Position numbers and translations under genes: made by a program. From contig DATENU010000005.1 in the NCBI GenBank assembly GCA_035274845.1, positions 1 to 64,000 of the forward strand: 64,000 nt of DNA, written 5' to 3'. Shown here one piece after another: positions 17,341 through 26,522 of the stretch; the first letter of the stretch is position 1; each line of letters starts with the position of its first letter. The stretch is from Chthoniobacterales bacterium. GTDB taxonomy: Bacteria > Verrucomicrobiota > Verrucomicrobiia > Chthoniobacterales > UBA10450. Under the pieces are notes generated by a model. That model was not told the DNA's origin. It made no database searches and saw only the letters and a program-made list of their open reading frames with translations.

Positions 17341-19464
17341 ATGAAGAAGTATTTCCTTTTGCCGCTCATCGCCGCTCTGGCCGTTGGAGTTGCCTGCCAG
17401 AAGCAACAAACCGAGGAGGAACGACGGGCGGAAGTGGAGCGCCAGGTCCAGGAGCGCCTCACCGCTGAACGCTTGGCGGCCGACAAGGATGCCGTCGCGA
17501 AACAACAGGCCGAATTGGCCGCGCGCGAGAAAGCTCTCGCCGATCGCGAGGCCGCTGCCGCGACAACCCCGGCGGAAGAACCGCCCGCTACCTCAACCGA
17601 GGAAACGACGACGACATCCGAAACATCGGAGACCCGCTCCGAAGCGGTTTCGACTGAAACTTACGGCACGTTCTACGAGAAGCTTGAACCGTATGGCGCG
17701 TGGCGGGAGACAGCGGATTATGGTTACGTCTGGCAGCCACGAGAAGCGGAAGAGTCGCGCGATTGGCGGCCCTACACTGAAGGCCGGTGGGCTTATTCGG
17801 ACGCAGGGTGGACCTGGGTTTCGGACGAATCGTTTGGCTGGGCGACTTATCATTACGGTCGCTGGGTGCGGTTGCGGCGCGTCGGCTGGGTTTGGGTTCC
17901 GGGCAATGAATGGGCGCCCGCCTGGGTTTCCTGGCGCACCAGTAAGGATTATGTCGGTTGGGCTCCGTTGCCGCCGGAAGCACGCTTCGACCGCCGTCAC
18001 GGCATCCACAATTGGGCCGATAGTTATTACGACATCGGTCCCGATCAATACGCGTTCGTTCGCGGCGAGGAATTTGGAGGGAAACACCTGCGACATTCCC
18101 TGGTTTCGACCGAGCAGAATGTAACCATCGTGCTGGAGACGACGAATGTGACCAACATCACTTTCTCGAATACCACCATCATTAACCAGGGGCCGAACTA
18201 CGACGAAATCCGCTCTCGCAGTCGCGAGCCGATGGAGCGGTATCGCCTGCGTCGCAATTTCGAAATGAATGCTGATTTCCGTTCCGCAACGGTGCGCGGC
18301 GATGAAATCGAAGTCTCAGCCCCGCGCCTCCACAACGTCGCTGGGTTCCGTCGCCCACGCACGATCAAGGAAAGAGTGTCCGACGTCACCGTGGAAGACG
18401 GTTGGAACTCGGTGAAAGATCGGTCGGCCGCGGAGCGCGCGCGGACCAGGATAAAAACCGAGGCCACGCCGCCTCCTAATGCGCCGCCGAAAAAATTCGT
18501 GAGACCCACCGAGAGTGCGGGTGGTCCGTCACCAAGTTCGACGGTCGCAGCGACAGTCGCCCCGGTCGCTACCGCAACGCCGGCGCCGATCGCCACGATT
18601 GCGCCAACCGCCCATCCGAGCGCGACGGTCGCTTCCACGGCCTCTCCGACTCCCAGGGTTCGGCAATCACCGTCAATCACTCCAAGACCGACGGCGCGGC
18701 CCGTCGCGTCGCCCTCGCCAACACCGGTTGTAGCGCCCTCACCGACTCCCGTGGCGGTGCTCTCGCCGACTCCGGCGATTCCCGCTGTCTCACCGACTCC
18801 GCACACCCTGGTTTCGCCCACCGTCAGACCACTGCCCTCTCCGCCTATCTCGTTGAGAGCATCGCCATCCGTTGCGCCTATCACCGATCCGGCCGCCGCG
18901 GAAAAGAGGCGGAAACTGGACGAGGCACGAAAAAACAAACAGCTGCCGAACAGGCCGGCTCCGGCTGCATCGATTGCTCCTTTGCCACCCAACACTGAGC
19001 AAACTCTTCCCGTCGAACCCCCGCACAAGACCCCGCCGGTTTTGGAGAATTCCCCGCCGGCCGTTGCACCTCCGGCGTCAGTCCCGCCGATCAAGCACCC
19101 CACGGTCGCGCCCCGAATGAAGCAGGCCATTCCGCCAAACGTGAGCGAAACCACACCGGCGCCGGTTGCTCCCCCGGCGCCACCAAGGAAGATCCCGCCG
19201 CGAATTGCGCCGACCGTGACCACCCCGCCACCGTCCGACGCGGCTGCTCCGGCCGTTCCGCCCCCGGCGCCACCAAGGAAGATCCCACCGCGGATTGCGC
19301 CGACCGTGACCACCCCCCCACCGTCCGACGCGGCTGCTCCGGCCGTTCCGCCCTCGGCGCCACCCCGCAGCGACGCAAAGCCGAAGGATAAAAAACCGAA
19401 ACCTGGCCCACTCGACGCCGCCATCATAACCCCGACGCCGCCTCCGCCGCCGGTTCCGAAATAG
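17341..19464 (+). CDS. DUF6600-type lipoprotein with proline-rich tail
   Basis: About 707 residues from the ATG at 17341; a short in-frame upstream extension was rejected because it precedes the lipoprotein signal. The lipobox is AVGVAC, followed by a charged coiled-coil of about 60 residues and a Thr/Ser/Glu linker. The aromatic-rich domain (residues about 105-240) has repeated W/Y motifs such as [37 protein letters not shown] and NEWAPAWVSW. The second half is Pro/Ala/Thr-rich and includes a 90-bp tandem repeat. Probably an envelope protein anchored in the outer membrane that crosses or binds the wall; no catalytic residues are recognised. Confidence 0.8.
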   Translation: MKKYFLLPLIAALAVGVACQKQQTEEERRAEVERQVQERLTAERLAADKDAVAKQQAELAAREKALADREAAAATTPAEEPPATSTEETTTTSETSETRSEAVSTETYGTFYEKLEPYGAWRETADYGYVWQPREAEESRDWRPYTEGRWAYSDAGWTWVSDESFGWATYHYGRWVRLRRVGWVWVPGNEWAPAWVSWRTSKDYVGWAPLPPEARFDRRHGIHNWADSYYDIGPDQYAFVRGEEFGGKHLRHSLVSTEQNVTIVLETTNVTNITFSNTTIINQGPNYDEIRSRSREPMERYRLRRNFEMNADFRSATVRGDEIEVSAPRLHNVAGFRRPRTIKERVSDVTVEDGWNSVKDRSAAERARTRIKTEATPPPNAPPKKFVRPTESAGGPSPSSTVAATVAPVATATPAPIATIAPTAHPSATVASTASPTPRVRQSPSITPRPTARPVASPSPTPVVAPSPTPVAVLSPTPAIPAVSPTPHTLVSPTVRPLPSPPISLRASPSVAPITDPAAAEKRRKLDEARKNKQLPNRPAPAASIAPLPPNTEQTLPVEPPHKTPPVLENSPPAVAPPASVPPIKHPTVAPRMKQAIPPNVSETTPAPVAPPAPPRKIPPRIAPTVTTPPPSDAAAPAVPPPAPPRKIPPRIAPTVTTPPPSDAAAPAVPPSAPPRSDAKPKDKKPKPGPLDAAIITPTPPPPPVPK
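19171..19350 (+). repeat. 90-bp direct tandem repeat in the lipoprotein tail
   Basis: Two nearly identical 90-bp units (19171-19260 and 19261-19350), with a degenerate third start, encode a 30-residue Pro/Ala-rich unit containing PRKIPPRIAPTVTTPPPSD. The units differ at only a few bases, suggesting recent duplication. Confidence 0.85.
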
Positions 19465-19513
19465 TTTAGCGGCCTGGCCAACGGTCGCGCGGAGGCCGGC
19501 GGGTTGATCGCGT

Positions 19514-22480
19514 CTATTGAACGAAGAGCCGCGCAACTGCGGCCACGCTCAGGCTCCCAAACACACCCACTACGGAGAATAGCGCGACGAAAATGGGTTG
19601 ATTGTACCAGGGCGCGAATACGCCTTGGTTAATCGCATCCAACTCCTTCCGGGCCTTTTCGCAGGCGTCGACTTTGGATTTCCTGGCTTCACTCTCGTCT
19701 TTGACCGGGGTGGGAGGGGACTGCCCGGGTTGCGCAGATGAGGGAGTTTGTTTTGCTGGAAGCTCATCCGGGAATTCGCTCGCGTACCGCTCCGCGTCTT
19801 CCGCAAATCGATCAAGAACCTCGTTCTTCAAGCGAGTGCCTTGCACCCATAACAACAATGACGCGGTAATGAGCGCGGACGCACCAGCCAGGAAGGTTAT
19901 CGCCAGGCTCGGAGTCATCGTCCAGTTGTCGAACTGCCGCAGGCGCGAAAGGATGATCAGGATCAGAACCGTCAGCGGATAAAGCAGCGTCTTGCCGATA
20001 ACCGCCGTGAAGGTGCTGGTCGCCTCCAGCATGTGCTTCGCCTTTATCCGGGTGCCCGTCCTCTCGATTCTTCTCCAGCTTTCCCGTTCGCAAATAGCGC
20101 GCAACGTCCGCAGAAAATAAAAAGCCGTTCCGTGAAGATGGAGACAAAAGACGAGGTGGATGATGTATAAAGAAACCCCCAGGGCCAGAATGATTTTCTC
20201 GTTCAACAAAGCAAAGGCGCCTCGCCCCGGAACGGACGGCGGCCACTGCCGAAACAGAAAAGCGGAGAGCAAAAAATAGGCGACAGAGATGCCAATGATT
20301 TGCCAGAGGCGCTCGTTCCGCCACCAGATTGGCTCTTCTTTGCCGAAGAATCTATCGAGCTGACATTCAAATTCCTGGAGAGGCGGAGTGGTAGGCCTCT
20401 CGTAGGCAAAACTCCGGCATAATCGAATTCCCTCTCGCGCGAAACCTTCGGGCAAATGAAACTGGATCTTCTGGATTCTTTTGCCCAGCGCCTCCTCCAT
20501 CTGGTCCTTTATCGCCGTCCCTTCCGTAAAGAAACTATAGGACGCGAGGAGGAGAAATAAGATCGCGACGATGAAGGCAAGAAGACGAATAAGCACGCTC
20601 GGCCAAATGCTGATGCCTAAGGCCAGCGGTTCTGCGAACAACAACGTGTTGTCGCGCCAACCAAGAAAAATGAGGAGAACCAGGATGCCAGCCAAGCCAA
20701 GAGAGATCTCGCTCCAAACAAGTATTCGCGCCCATGGCTTCATCGGCGCGATGGTAATATTCGGCTGGTCGGGGTCTTGCTTCGGTGTGCGACTAAAAAT
20801 GGCGATTAGAATGACAAACGCATGCGCCAGAGACAGGAAGAAAATAATCGCGGTGGACCACCCGTGCGCGAGCGCGGCGAGAACGGCATCTCTGAGCTTC
20901 GTATGGGCGGACTCAGGACTTCCTGCTTTCAGGTCAACGTGTTTGCCCCGGGCGATTTCGAAAATATGGGGGGTTGGGGCAGTTCTAGGTTCGGATGCGT
21001 TAATAAAGCCTTGAACCGTTCTTACCAGGATAGTCTGGTAGCTATCACGCATGGGTGGCAGGCTTGAGTTAACCACCAGATCGTCGGCCGCTGCCACCAC
21101 GAGGTTGCGGGTGTAGTCTTGATGGGCGTGCTCGAGATAAAGCGCGTCCAGGTCCGTCGTAAAAAAGATGGCCGCGGGCAACTGGGGTTGAAGAGCTTCG
21201 AGCACCAGGATCTTGTCATAGATATCGCTGCCCAGGATTCCGACCGCGGCTACCGCATGACCTTTGCGGCTGTTTGTTTGGGTGCCGAGGCGGAAAGCCA
21301 GCCGTCGCAGATAGTCCAGTTGCGATCTTCCAAAACTGGTTTCCCCATACCCTTCATCTTTGCTTTTATCCGACGATGTTTCCTGCTTTTCGGCTCTGGG
21401 AGAGTCCCCCGGCAGCGACGCATTTTCCGAGCGACCGTCGAGTCCACGCAGATAGGAGCAAAATTCCAGCTCGGCTACTGGCCCGAATCTGTCCTTGATC
21501 TCCTTTATGATCGCCTGGCTGTAGGTCGTGTCGCGTTCGGTCACGACCACGATTCGCGGCCGATTTTTCTCGTTCGGCATCACGGTGTTCAGCGCGGGAA
21601 TTCGCAAAGACAACTCGTTGAACAGAGTGCCGATAAGGTCATCGTCCGTGACGATGGAACGGTATTTGTCTAACTTCTTGTTTCCAATAGTTGCCCGCAC
21701 AAAGGAGATCTTCCCCTCGAGATAGGGGTTTGGGGAACTGGCATAATCTTCGAGATCCTGGCTGTTTCCATGATGGAGAACCCGGAGCTCGACCTCTCCT
21801 TCGGCTTCTTCTCCGTCCCGTTCTTCGATCTGCTGCTTGACCTTCTCAACCCGGTCAGCGTCCAGCTTTATCTCTTTGGGCGTCCAAACCAGAATAACGC
21901 GCTGGTGCGGAGCTTTGGATTCCGGAGCGGCCCGAAAGGTCTCAAAATACCCAATGACATCATCCTTGCCCTTTTGCTTGGCTGAGGCTGGAGCTGATTC
22001 ATCGGCCAGGGGGCTAAGCAGGGACTCTCGCGCCGGGAGGTAATCGGCCGTTAGGATTGCCGAGACGATCGCATAGCGAATGCGGAGTCGGCGCTCCTTT
22101 ACCTCAGCGGTCTGTCTGGCATCGAGGATGTTCCAGACTAGCAGCTTGGTCACTTTTGGCCGTGTCGGAGTCGGCGTCGGTGAACCACTCTCGCTTGTAG
22201 TCGGCGCGACATTGGTCGGCTCAGCTTCCGCCGCTACCGGTTTGGGGACGGCAACGCGTGGCTTTAGAACGGCGATTTTTGAGACGTCTCCCAAAGGATC
22301 GTCCCAAAGACGTGCAAATCGATCTCCATAACGATCATCGCCGGCCACGGCTGTCGCCTTGCTGCCCGCCGGCCGGGGAGTTTGCAACTTCGATTGTTGC
22401 GTCCACAAGCCGATAATAACAATGATAACTCCGACAAGCTGCGAGCCGAATACAACCAGCTTATTTGCATCTTGCACCAT
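19514..22480 (-). CDS. Large multi-pass membrane protein with receptor-like N-terminal region, unknown function
   Basis: 988 residues, no family name recognised. One N-terminal membrane helix (about 10-25) is followed by a large soluble region. Its second half (about 330-520) has alternating beta/alpha segments such as RPRIVVVTERDTTYSQAIIK, AVAAVGILGSDIYDKILVLE and AAIFFTTDLDALYLEHA, which resemble a type-1 periplasmic-binding fold. About eight further helices follow (near 555, 605, 640, 745, 785, 845, 880, 970), with a charged Pro/Lys-rich stretch before the last. The topology suggests a sensor or channel-like scaffold. It is a lone gene, minus strand, between a lipoprotein gene (convergent) and the nuclease-ligase gene. 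Confidence 0.75.
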   Translation of the reverse strand: MVQDANKLVVFGSQLVGVIIVIIGLWTQQSKLQTPRPAGSKATAVAGDDRYGDRFARLWDDPLGDVSKIAVLKPRVAVPKPVAAEAEPTNVAPTTSESGSPTPTPTRPKVTKLLVWNILDARQTAEVKERRLRIRYAIVSAILTADYLPARESLLSPLADESAPASAKQKGKDDVIGYFETFRAAPESKAPHQRVILVWTPKEIKLDADRVEKVKQQIEERDGEEAEGEVELRVLHHGNSQDLEDYASSPNPYLEGKISFVRATIGNKKLDKYRSIVTDDDLIGTLFNELSLRIPALNTVMPNEKNRPRIVVVTERDTTYSQAIIKEIKDRFGPVAELEFCSYLRGLDGRSENASLPGDSPRAEKQETSSDKSKDEGYGETSFGRSQLDYLRRLAFRLGTQTNSRKGHAVAAVGILGSDIYDKILVLEALQPQLPAAIFFTTDLDALYLEHAHQDYTRNLVVAAADDLVVNSSLPPMRDSYQTILVRTVQGFINASEPRTAPTPHIFEIARGKHVDLKAGSPESAHTKLRDAVLAALAHGWSTAIIFFLSLAHAFVILIAIFSRTPKQDPDQPNITIAPMKPWARILVWSEISLGLAGILVLLIFLGWRDNTLLFAEPLALGISIWPSVLIRLLAFIVAILFLLLASYSFFTEGTAIKDQMEEALGKRIQKIQFHLPEGFAREGIRLCRSFAYERPTTPPLQEFECQLDRFFGKEEPIWWRNERLWQIIGISVAYFLLSAFLFRQWPPSVPGRGAFALLNEKIILALGVSLYIIHLVFCLHLHGTAFYFLRTLRAICERESWRRIERTGTRIKAKHMLEATSTFTAVIGKTLLYPLTVLILIILSRLRQFDNWTMTPSLAITFLAGASALITASLLLWVQGTRLKNEVLDRFAEDAERYASEFPDELPAKQTPSSAQPGQSPPTPVKDESEARKSKVDACEKARKELDAINQGVFAPWYNQPIFVALFSVVGVFGSLSVAAVARLFVQ

Positions 22481-22567
22481 GAGGTTTTTGGCGAGGGACG
22501 GTTATCAGCCAGGTAGGAATAGTCTGCTTGCCTGATCCCCGGTCTGACAAGGCGAATTGTGGAGCTG

Positions 22568-25267
22568 CTATCTCCGGTTGTGCTGGGGCAACGGATGGGA
22601 TTGCATCAGCGATCGCGCGTAGGCGAGGGTGTCGATGGCATCGACCGTCTTATCCCGGCGGATCGCCTTGATGCGCGGAAAGCGCAGCGCCAGGCCACTT
22701 TCGTGCCGGGTGCTGGGCTGGATCGAGTCGAAGGCGATTTCCAGCACCGTGTCCGGTTTCACTTCGCGATAACGGCCGCGGTTCGAGATCGTTTGCTTTT
22801 TGAAGTGCTCGGTTAACTCCGCGATCTCGACATCGGTCAATCCGCTATAAGCTTTTCCGATCGTGAGCAGCTCCCCGCTGGTTTCGTCGCGCACGGCGAA
22901 CGTGTAATCGCTCAGGACATGATTTCGTTTGCCGTGTCCGAGTTCGGCCGCGACCACGACCACGTCGAGGGTAGCCAGCTCCTTCTTTAGTTTGAACCAG
23001 AACATTCCCCGGCGGCCAGGCGAGTAGATGCTCTCGGGATCTTTGACCATCAGGCCTTCGTTGAAGCGGCGGCGCGCCTGTTGAAACGCCGTCTCGATCT
23101 CATCCGCGGAATGAGCGGGATACACTTCCGCGAGCTGGAAGCCGGTCGGCAGCTTCAAGCCTCGCAATGCTTCCCGGCGCTCTCGCAGCGGGCGGCGCAG
23201 AAACGATTTGCCGCTCATCCAGAGCAAATCGAACGCGACAAAGACTACCGGCACGTCGGCTGAAGCAGCCGCGAACAAATCCGCGCCCTCGTGCTTGCGG
23301 CCCAATCGTTTTTGCAGGTCGAAGAAGGTCAATTTCCTTCCCTGCTCGAACGCCATGATCTCGCCGTCGAGAATGATTTCAGCGTCGAAGTTCCGCGCAT
23401 GATCCGCGAGCTCTGGGAATTGATCGGTCATTCGCCGCAGGTCCCGCGAGAATATTTCCACCCGACCGGCGCCGCGATGGAGCTGGGCGCGAATGCCGTC
23501 GAACTTGTCTTCAACGTAAACCACCGGCGCGTCCGCGAAGCGCTCCCAGATGGCTTCCGCGGTTGATTCGGGGCTCGCCAGCATGCTTTTGATCGGCCGA
23601 AACAGGGATAGCTCGGCGCGCTGCAATTCGCCTTTCGACGCGAGCAGCGCAGTATTCCCGAGATCTCCGAGGAGCATGTTGGCTTCCTTCACCTCATCGA
23701 GCGGCGCGGAGAACGCGCTCGCGATCGCTTCTTCGACCAGGCCTTCTCGCAGGCCAATCCGGAGATCGCCCGTGAGAATCTTCACGATGTATTGCCCTTC
23801 CCGCGCGGACAAACGGGCGAGTCGTTTCTGCAACAATCCCGTCTTTCCGAGCGGTCCTCGTGTCTTGTGGAGCAAATCAAAAAGCTCCCGCGATTCGGCC
23901 AGGGTGAACGCTTCCGGAGCGGTGCGCCCTTCCAGGGCTTCCAGCGCCGTCTTGCCCGCGTCACCGTGGGAGCTGGCCATCCGTCGGAATTCCGGCTCGG
24001 CCAGTTTCGTGGCGCCCATCAACGCACGGTGAATCACCGCCCAGCCCGCCTGGACTGTGCGCAGATCATTTTGCGGGAACGGTTTCCCGGTGAAGTAGGT
24101 TGTCGCAATGGCGAGCTGATCCGGGCGCAGTGTCCGCAAATATTCTGCCAGCAACCGCACCTTCTCCAACTTGGCCGGCGTCGCTGCGATCGCTTCCCCA
24201 ACCGTCGCGAACGCGTGGAATTCTGATCCTGTAGCCGCGGCCTTGTGGGCCGCTTCCGCCTTCGCATCCGAGATAATTGCGCGTTCCGTCTTCCCCAGCG
24301 TTAGCTCCATCTGGTTTTCCTCGCTCAGGGCCCACGCTTCGATCCCGCGTTCGCGCAAATCACGCGCGAACTCCGCCGCGAAACCGTGCAGCGTCAGGAC
24401 GCGTTGCGGTTTCACCAGCTCCACATAACGGACCAGATCGTTGTAATCGGCGTGGTCGGAAAGCGGAAAAGCCGCGTCGACCTGATAACGGTGGATCGCG
24501 CTCGGTTCCACGGCCCAGCCACTGATCATCGCGACGCGTTTCTCTTTGATCTTGTCCAGCATTCGCGAACGATTCGCGCTCGGCGGGCAGATCAGGACTT
24601 TGCCGGCGATGGCGTTGGCGTTGTAGCGCTCGTATTCGCAGAACTCCTGGCCGAACTGCTCGTAAATCCGCGTCATCCGATGCACGGTCCCGTGCAGCAT
24701 TGGCTGCAATCCCGCCCCGGCCAGCGCGCACAGAATTTCCTGCGCTTTGCCTAACGAGTAACCGAGCAGCACCGGGACGGCGCCACTTTCGAGCGCGTCC
24801 CGGCAGAATGCCACGATCTGGCCGATCACTTCATCCGTGGGCGGGAACCGATAACGCGGCAGGCCGAACGTCGTTTCCATGATGAGCGTCTCGGCGTGCC
24901 GCCATTCCGCCGGCTCCGCCGACCGGCCCGGGCGCAATTTGAAATCGCCCGTGTAAAGAAGCGACCCGGTCGCCGTTTCCAGGAAGAACTGGGCGGAGCC
25001 AAAAATATGTCCGGCGGGAATGAGGGTCACGTCGAGCCCGCGAACCAGCGTCGATTCGCCAAACGGCAGGATGTGTTCGTTGCGTTCCCCCGGCAAACGC
25101 GCCTGCATCAATCTCGCGGTTCGTTCGGAGACGATGATCTCGTCGTGAGGCGCAATGTGGTCGCTATGGGCGTGCGAGACGAAGGCGAATGGCTTCGCGT
25201 CCCACGGATCAAGCCAGACGTCTTCATTCGGCAGGTAAACGCCGCGCTCATAACGAACTTCGATCAC
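22568..25267 (-). CDS. MBL-fold exonuclease fused to ATP-dependent DNA ligase
   Basis: 899 residues in one uninterrupted frame. Residues 1-330 form a metallo-beta-lactamase/beta-CASP nuclease: SHAHSDHIAPHD (HxHxDH), IPAGHIFGSAQ, YTGDFKL, GYSLGKAQEIL, SDHADYNDL and LHGFA. From about 370 onward it is an ATP-dependent DNA ligase, with an N-terminal helical domain, the adenylation motif EDKFDGIRAQ (Lys nucleophile in KFDG), DGEIMAF, FDLLW, EGLMVKD, WFKLKK and an OB-fold. Separate nuclease and ligase genes of these types are known from bacterial ligase-associated DNA damage response clusters; here they are one chain. The usual helicase and phosphoesterase partners are not in the window. Confidence 0.93.
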   Translation of the reverse strand: MIEVRYERGVYLPNEDVWLDPWDAKPFAFVSHAHSDHIAPHDEIIVSERTARLMQARLPGERNEHILPFGESTLVRGLDVTLIPAGHIFGSAQFFLETATGSLLYTGDFKLRPGRSAEPAEWRHAETLIMETTFGLPRYRFPPTDEVIGQIVAFCRDALESGAVPVLLGYSLGKAQEILCALAGAGLQPMLHGTVHRMTRIYEQFGQEFCEYERYNANAIAGKVLICPPSANRSRMLDKIKEKRVAMISGWAVEPSAIHRYQVDAAFPLSDHADYNDLVRYVELVKPQRVLTLHGFAAEFARDLRERGIEAWALSEENQMELTLGKTERAIISDAKAEAAHKAAATGSEFHAFATVGEAIAATPAKLEKVRLLAEYLRTLRPDQLAIATTYFTGKPFPQNDLRTVQAGWAVIHRALMGATKLAEPEFRRMASSHGDAGKTALEALEGRTAPEAFTLAESRELFDLLHKTRGPLGKTGLLQKRLARLSAREGQYIVKILTGDLRIGLREGLVEEAIASAFSAPLDEVKEANMLLGDLGNTALLASKGELQRAELSLFRPIKSMLASPESTAEAIWERFADAPVVYVEDKFDGIRAQLHRGAGRVEIFSRDLRRMTDQFPELADHARNFDAEIILDGEIMAFEQGRKLTFFDLQKRLGRKHEGADLFAAASADVPVVFVAFDLLWMSGKSFLRRPLRERREALRGLKLPTGFQLAEVYPAHSADEIETAFQQARRRFNEGLMVKDPESIYSPGRRGMFWFKLKKELATLDVVVVAAELGHGKRNHVLSDYTFAVRDETSGELLTIGKAYSGLTDVEIAELTEHFKKQTISNRGRYREVKPDTVLEIAFDSIQPSTRHESGLALRFPRIKAIRRDKTVDAIDTLAYARSLMQSHPLPQHNRR

Positions 25268-25354
25268 GCGATGAATTTACGCAGCTGTCTCTTGGGATCG
25301 AGCGCCTGATCCACCGGATTGACACGACGCAGCTGTGCCCCTTTCATTAGCCCC

Positions 25355-25933
25355 ATGAAACGGGCTGCGATTTCTCTCGTCGCGCTGTTCGTGGCCGGCA
25401 ACCTTCTGGCCGCGGACGCGTCCAAACCCGTGCCCAAAATCCTGCCCAAGGTGACCGCGCTGCCCACCGCGCTGAACGACGATTTCCAGTTCCGAAAGAC
25501 GAAGCTTTTCCTCATGACGGAAACACCGCCGAAGTCTCGGAGGTCTCTTTCGCGAAGCCTGGCGTCGAGCAATCCAAACAATCCAACGGCCGGCATCGCG
25601 GAAGCGTCCCTGGGTTTCGAACGCACCTATCGCCTGTATGGCGCCATCACCAACGCCGATCGGAACCAGCGTTACGGCAACTACTTCGACTTCTTTTGGC
25701 GAGTGAAACGGCCCGCGCATGTCACGGTGCGCCTTGAATACCGGCAGGAAAAGCTGCGCTCTTTTGTCCAGGCCCGCGAGATTTCGTATGACTACGTGAA
25801 GGGCACCCAGAAGACCGAGTTTACCGTGATCGGCGACGATTATCTGAACGACGGGCGGGTCATCGCCTGGCGTTGCCTGCTCATCGAAAATGGCCGGATT
25901 GTGGCCGAAAACCGCTCCTACCTCTGGGACTGA
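25355..25933 (+). CDS. Secreted protein of unknown function
   Basis: About 192 residues from the ATG at 25355. Signal peptide (MKRAAISLVALFVAGNLLAA), then a mostly beta-looking domain with YRLYGAITNADRNQRYGNYF, FFWRVKRPAHVTVRLEYRQE and FTVIGDDYLNDGRVIAWRC. No catalytic motif is recognised. It probably works outside the inner membrane. It is divergent from the nuclease-ligase gene, with about 90 bases between the start codons, and precedes the STAS/PP2C pair. Confidence 0.75.
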   Translation: MKRAAISLVALFVAGNLLAADASKPVPKILPKVTALPTALNDDFQFRKTKLFLMTETPPKSRRSLSRSLASSNPNNPTAGIAEASLGFERTYRLYGAITNADRNQRYGNYFDFFWRVKRPAHVTVRLEYRQEKLRSFVQAREISYDYVKGTQKTEFTVIGDDYLNDGRVIAWRCLLIENGRIVAENRSYLWD

Positions 25934-25994
25934 CGCCCCTGGTCCCATGGGTTAGGTTGACAGTCCTACCCTCGATCTTATATTTTTCTACGCA

Positions 25995-26507
25995 GTGCAG
26001 TCGTCAATCCAAGTTGGAGTAAATGGGGATGCCGTTTGGGTGAAGGTCGAGGGCAAGGGCAGCTTCCTTAACAGTGGCAACCTCAAGGAGTTCACCCGTG
26101 AGATGGTGAACCGCGGTTACCGCGAATTTGTGGTCGACCTCGAGGACTGCGCGATGATGGATTCCACCTTCATGGGCACGATGGCCGGGGTGGCCTTGCG
26201 CTTGAAGGAACTTGGCCACGGACATCTCCATGTCGTTCATTGCGGCGAGCGCAGCCGCAATCTTCTCACCGGGCTCGGCCTCGACCAGATCTTCGATATT
26301 CACGCAAATGGCTCCGCCGCACCGCAGTGCGAATTGCTCAAGCGAGACGGGGCCAACGGGGGCGCCGAGCAGAAGAAACAGGTCAACGCGGACATGCTCG
26401 ACGCCCATGAAGCGCTTTGCGAGGCCGTGCCGCAGAACCTTTCCCGGTTCAAGGACGTCCTCGAATATCTAAAGCAAGACCTCCATCACGAAACGCCGTC
26501 GAACTGA
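25995..26507 (+). CDS. STAS-domain protein (anti-sigma factor antagonist-like)
   Basis: 170 residues from a GTG. Residues 1-105 form a STAS domain. The conserved phosphorylatable Ser lies in ALMMDSTFMGTMAG-like context (CAMMDSTFMG), as in SpoIIAA/RsbV. The C-terminal 60 residues form a helical extension (MLDAHEALCEAVPQNLSRF). It lies 15 bases before the PP2C phosphatase, the classical partner that removes the phosphate from such a Ser. No anti-sigma kinase is adjacent, so the kinase and sigma factor must be encoded elsewhere. Confidence 0.92.
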   Translation: MQSSIQVGVNGDAVWVKVEGKGSFLNSGNLKEFTREMVNRGYREFVVDLEDCAMMDSTFMGTMAGVALRLKELGHGHLHVVHCGERSRNLLTGLGLDQIFDIHANGSAAPQCELLKRDGANGGAEQKKQVNADMLDAHEALCEAVPQNLSRFKDVLEYLKQDLHHETPSN

Positions 26508-26522
26508 TTCTGCCCGCGGCGC

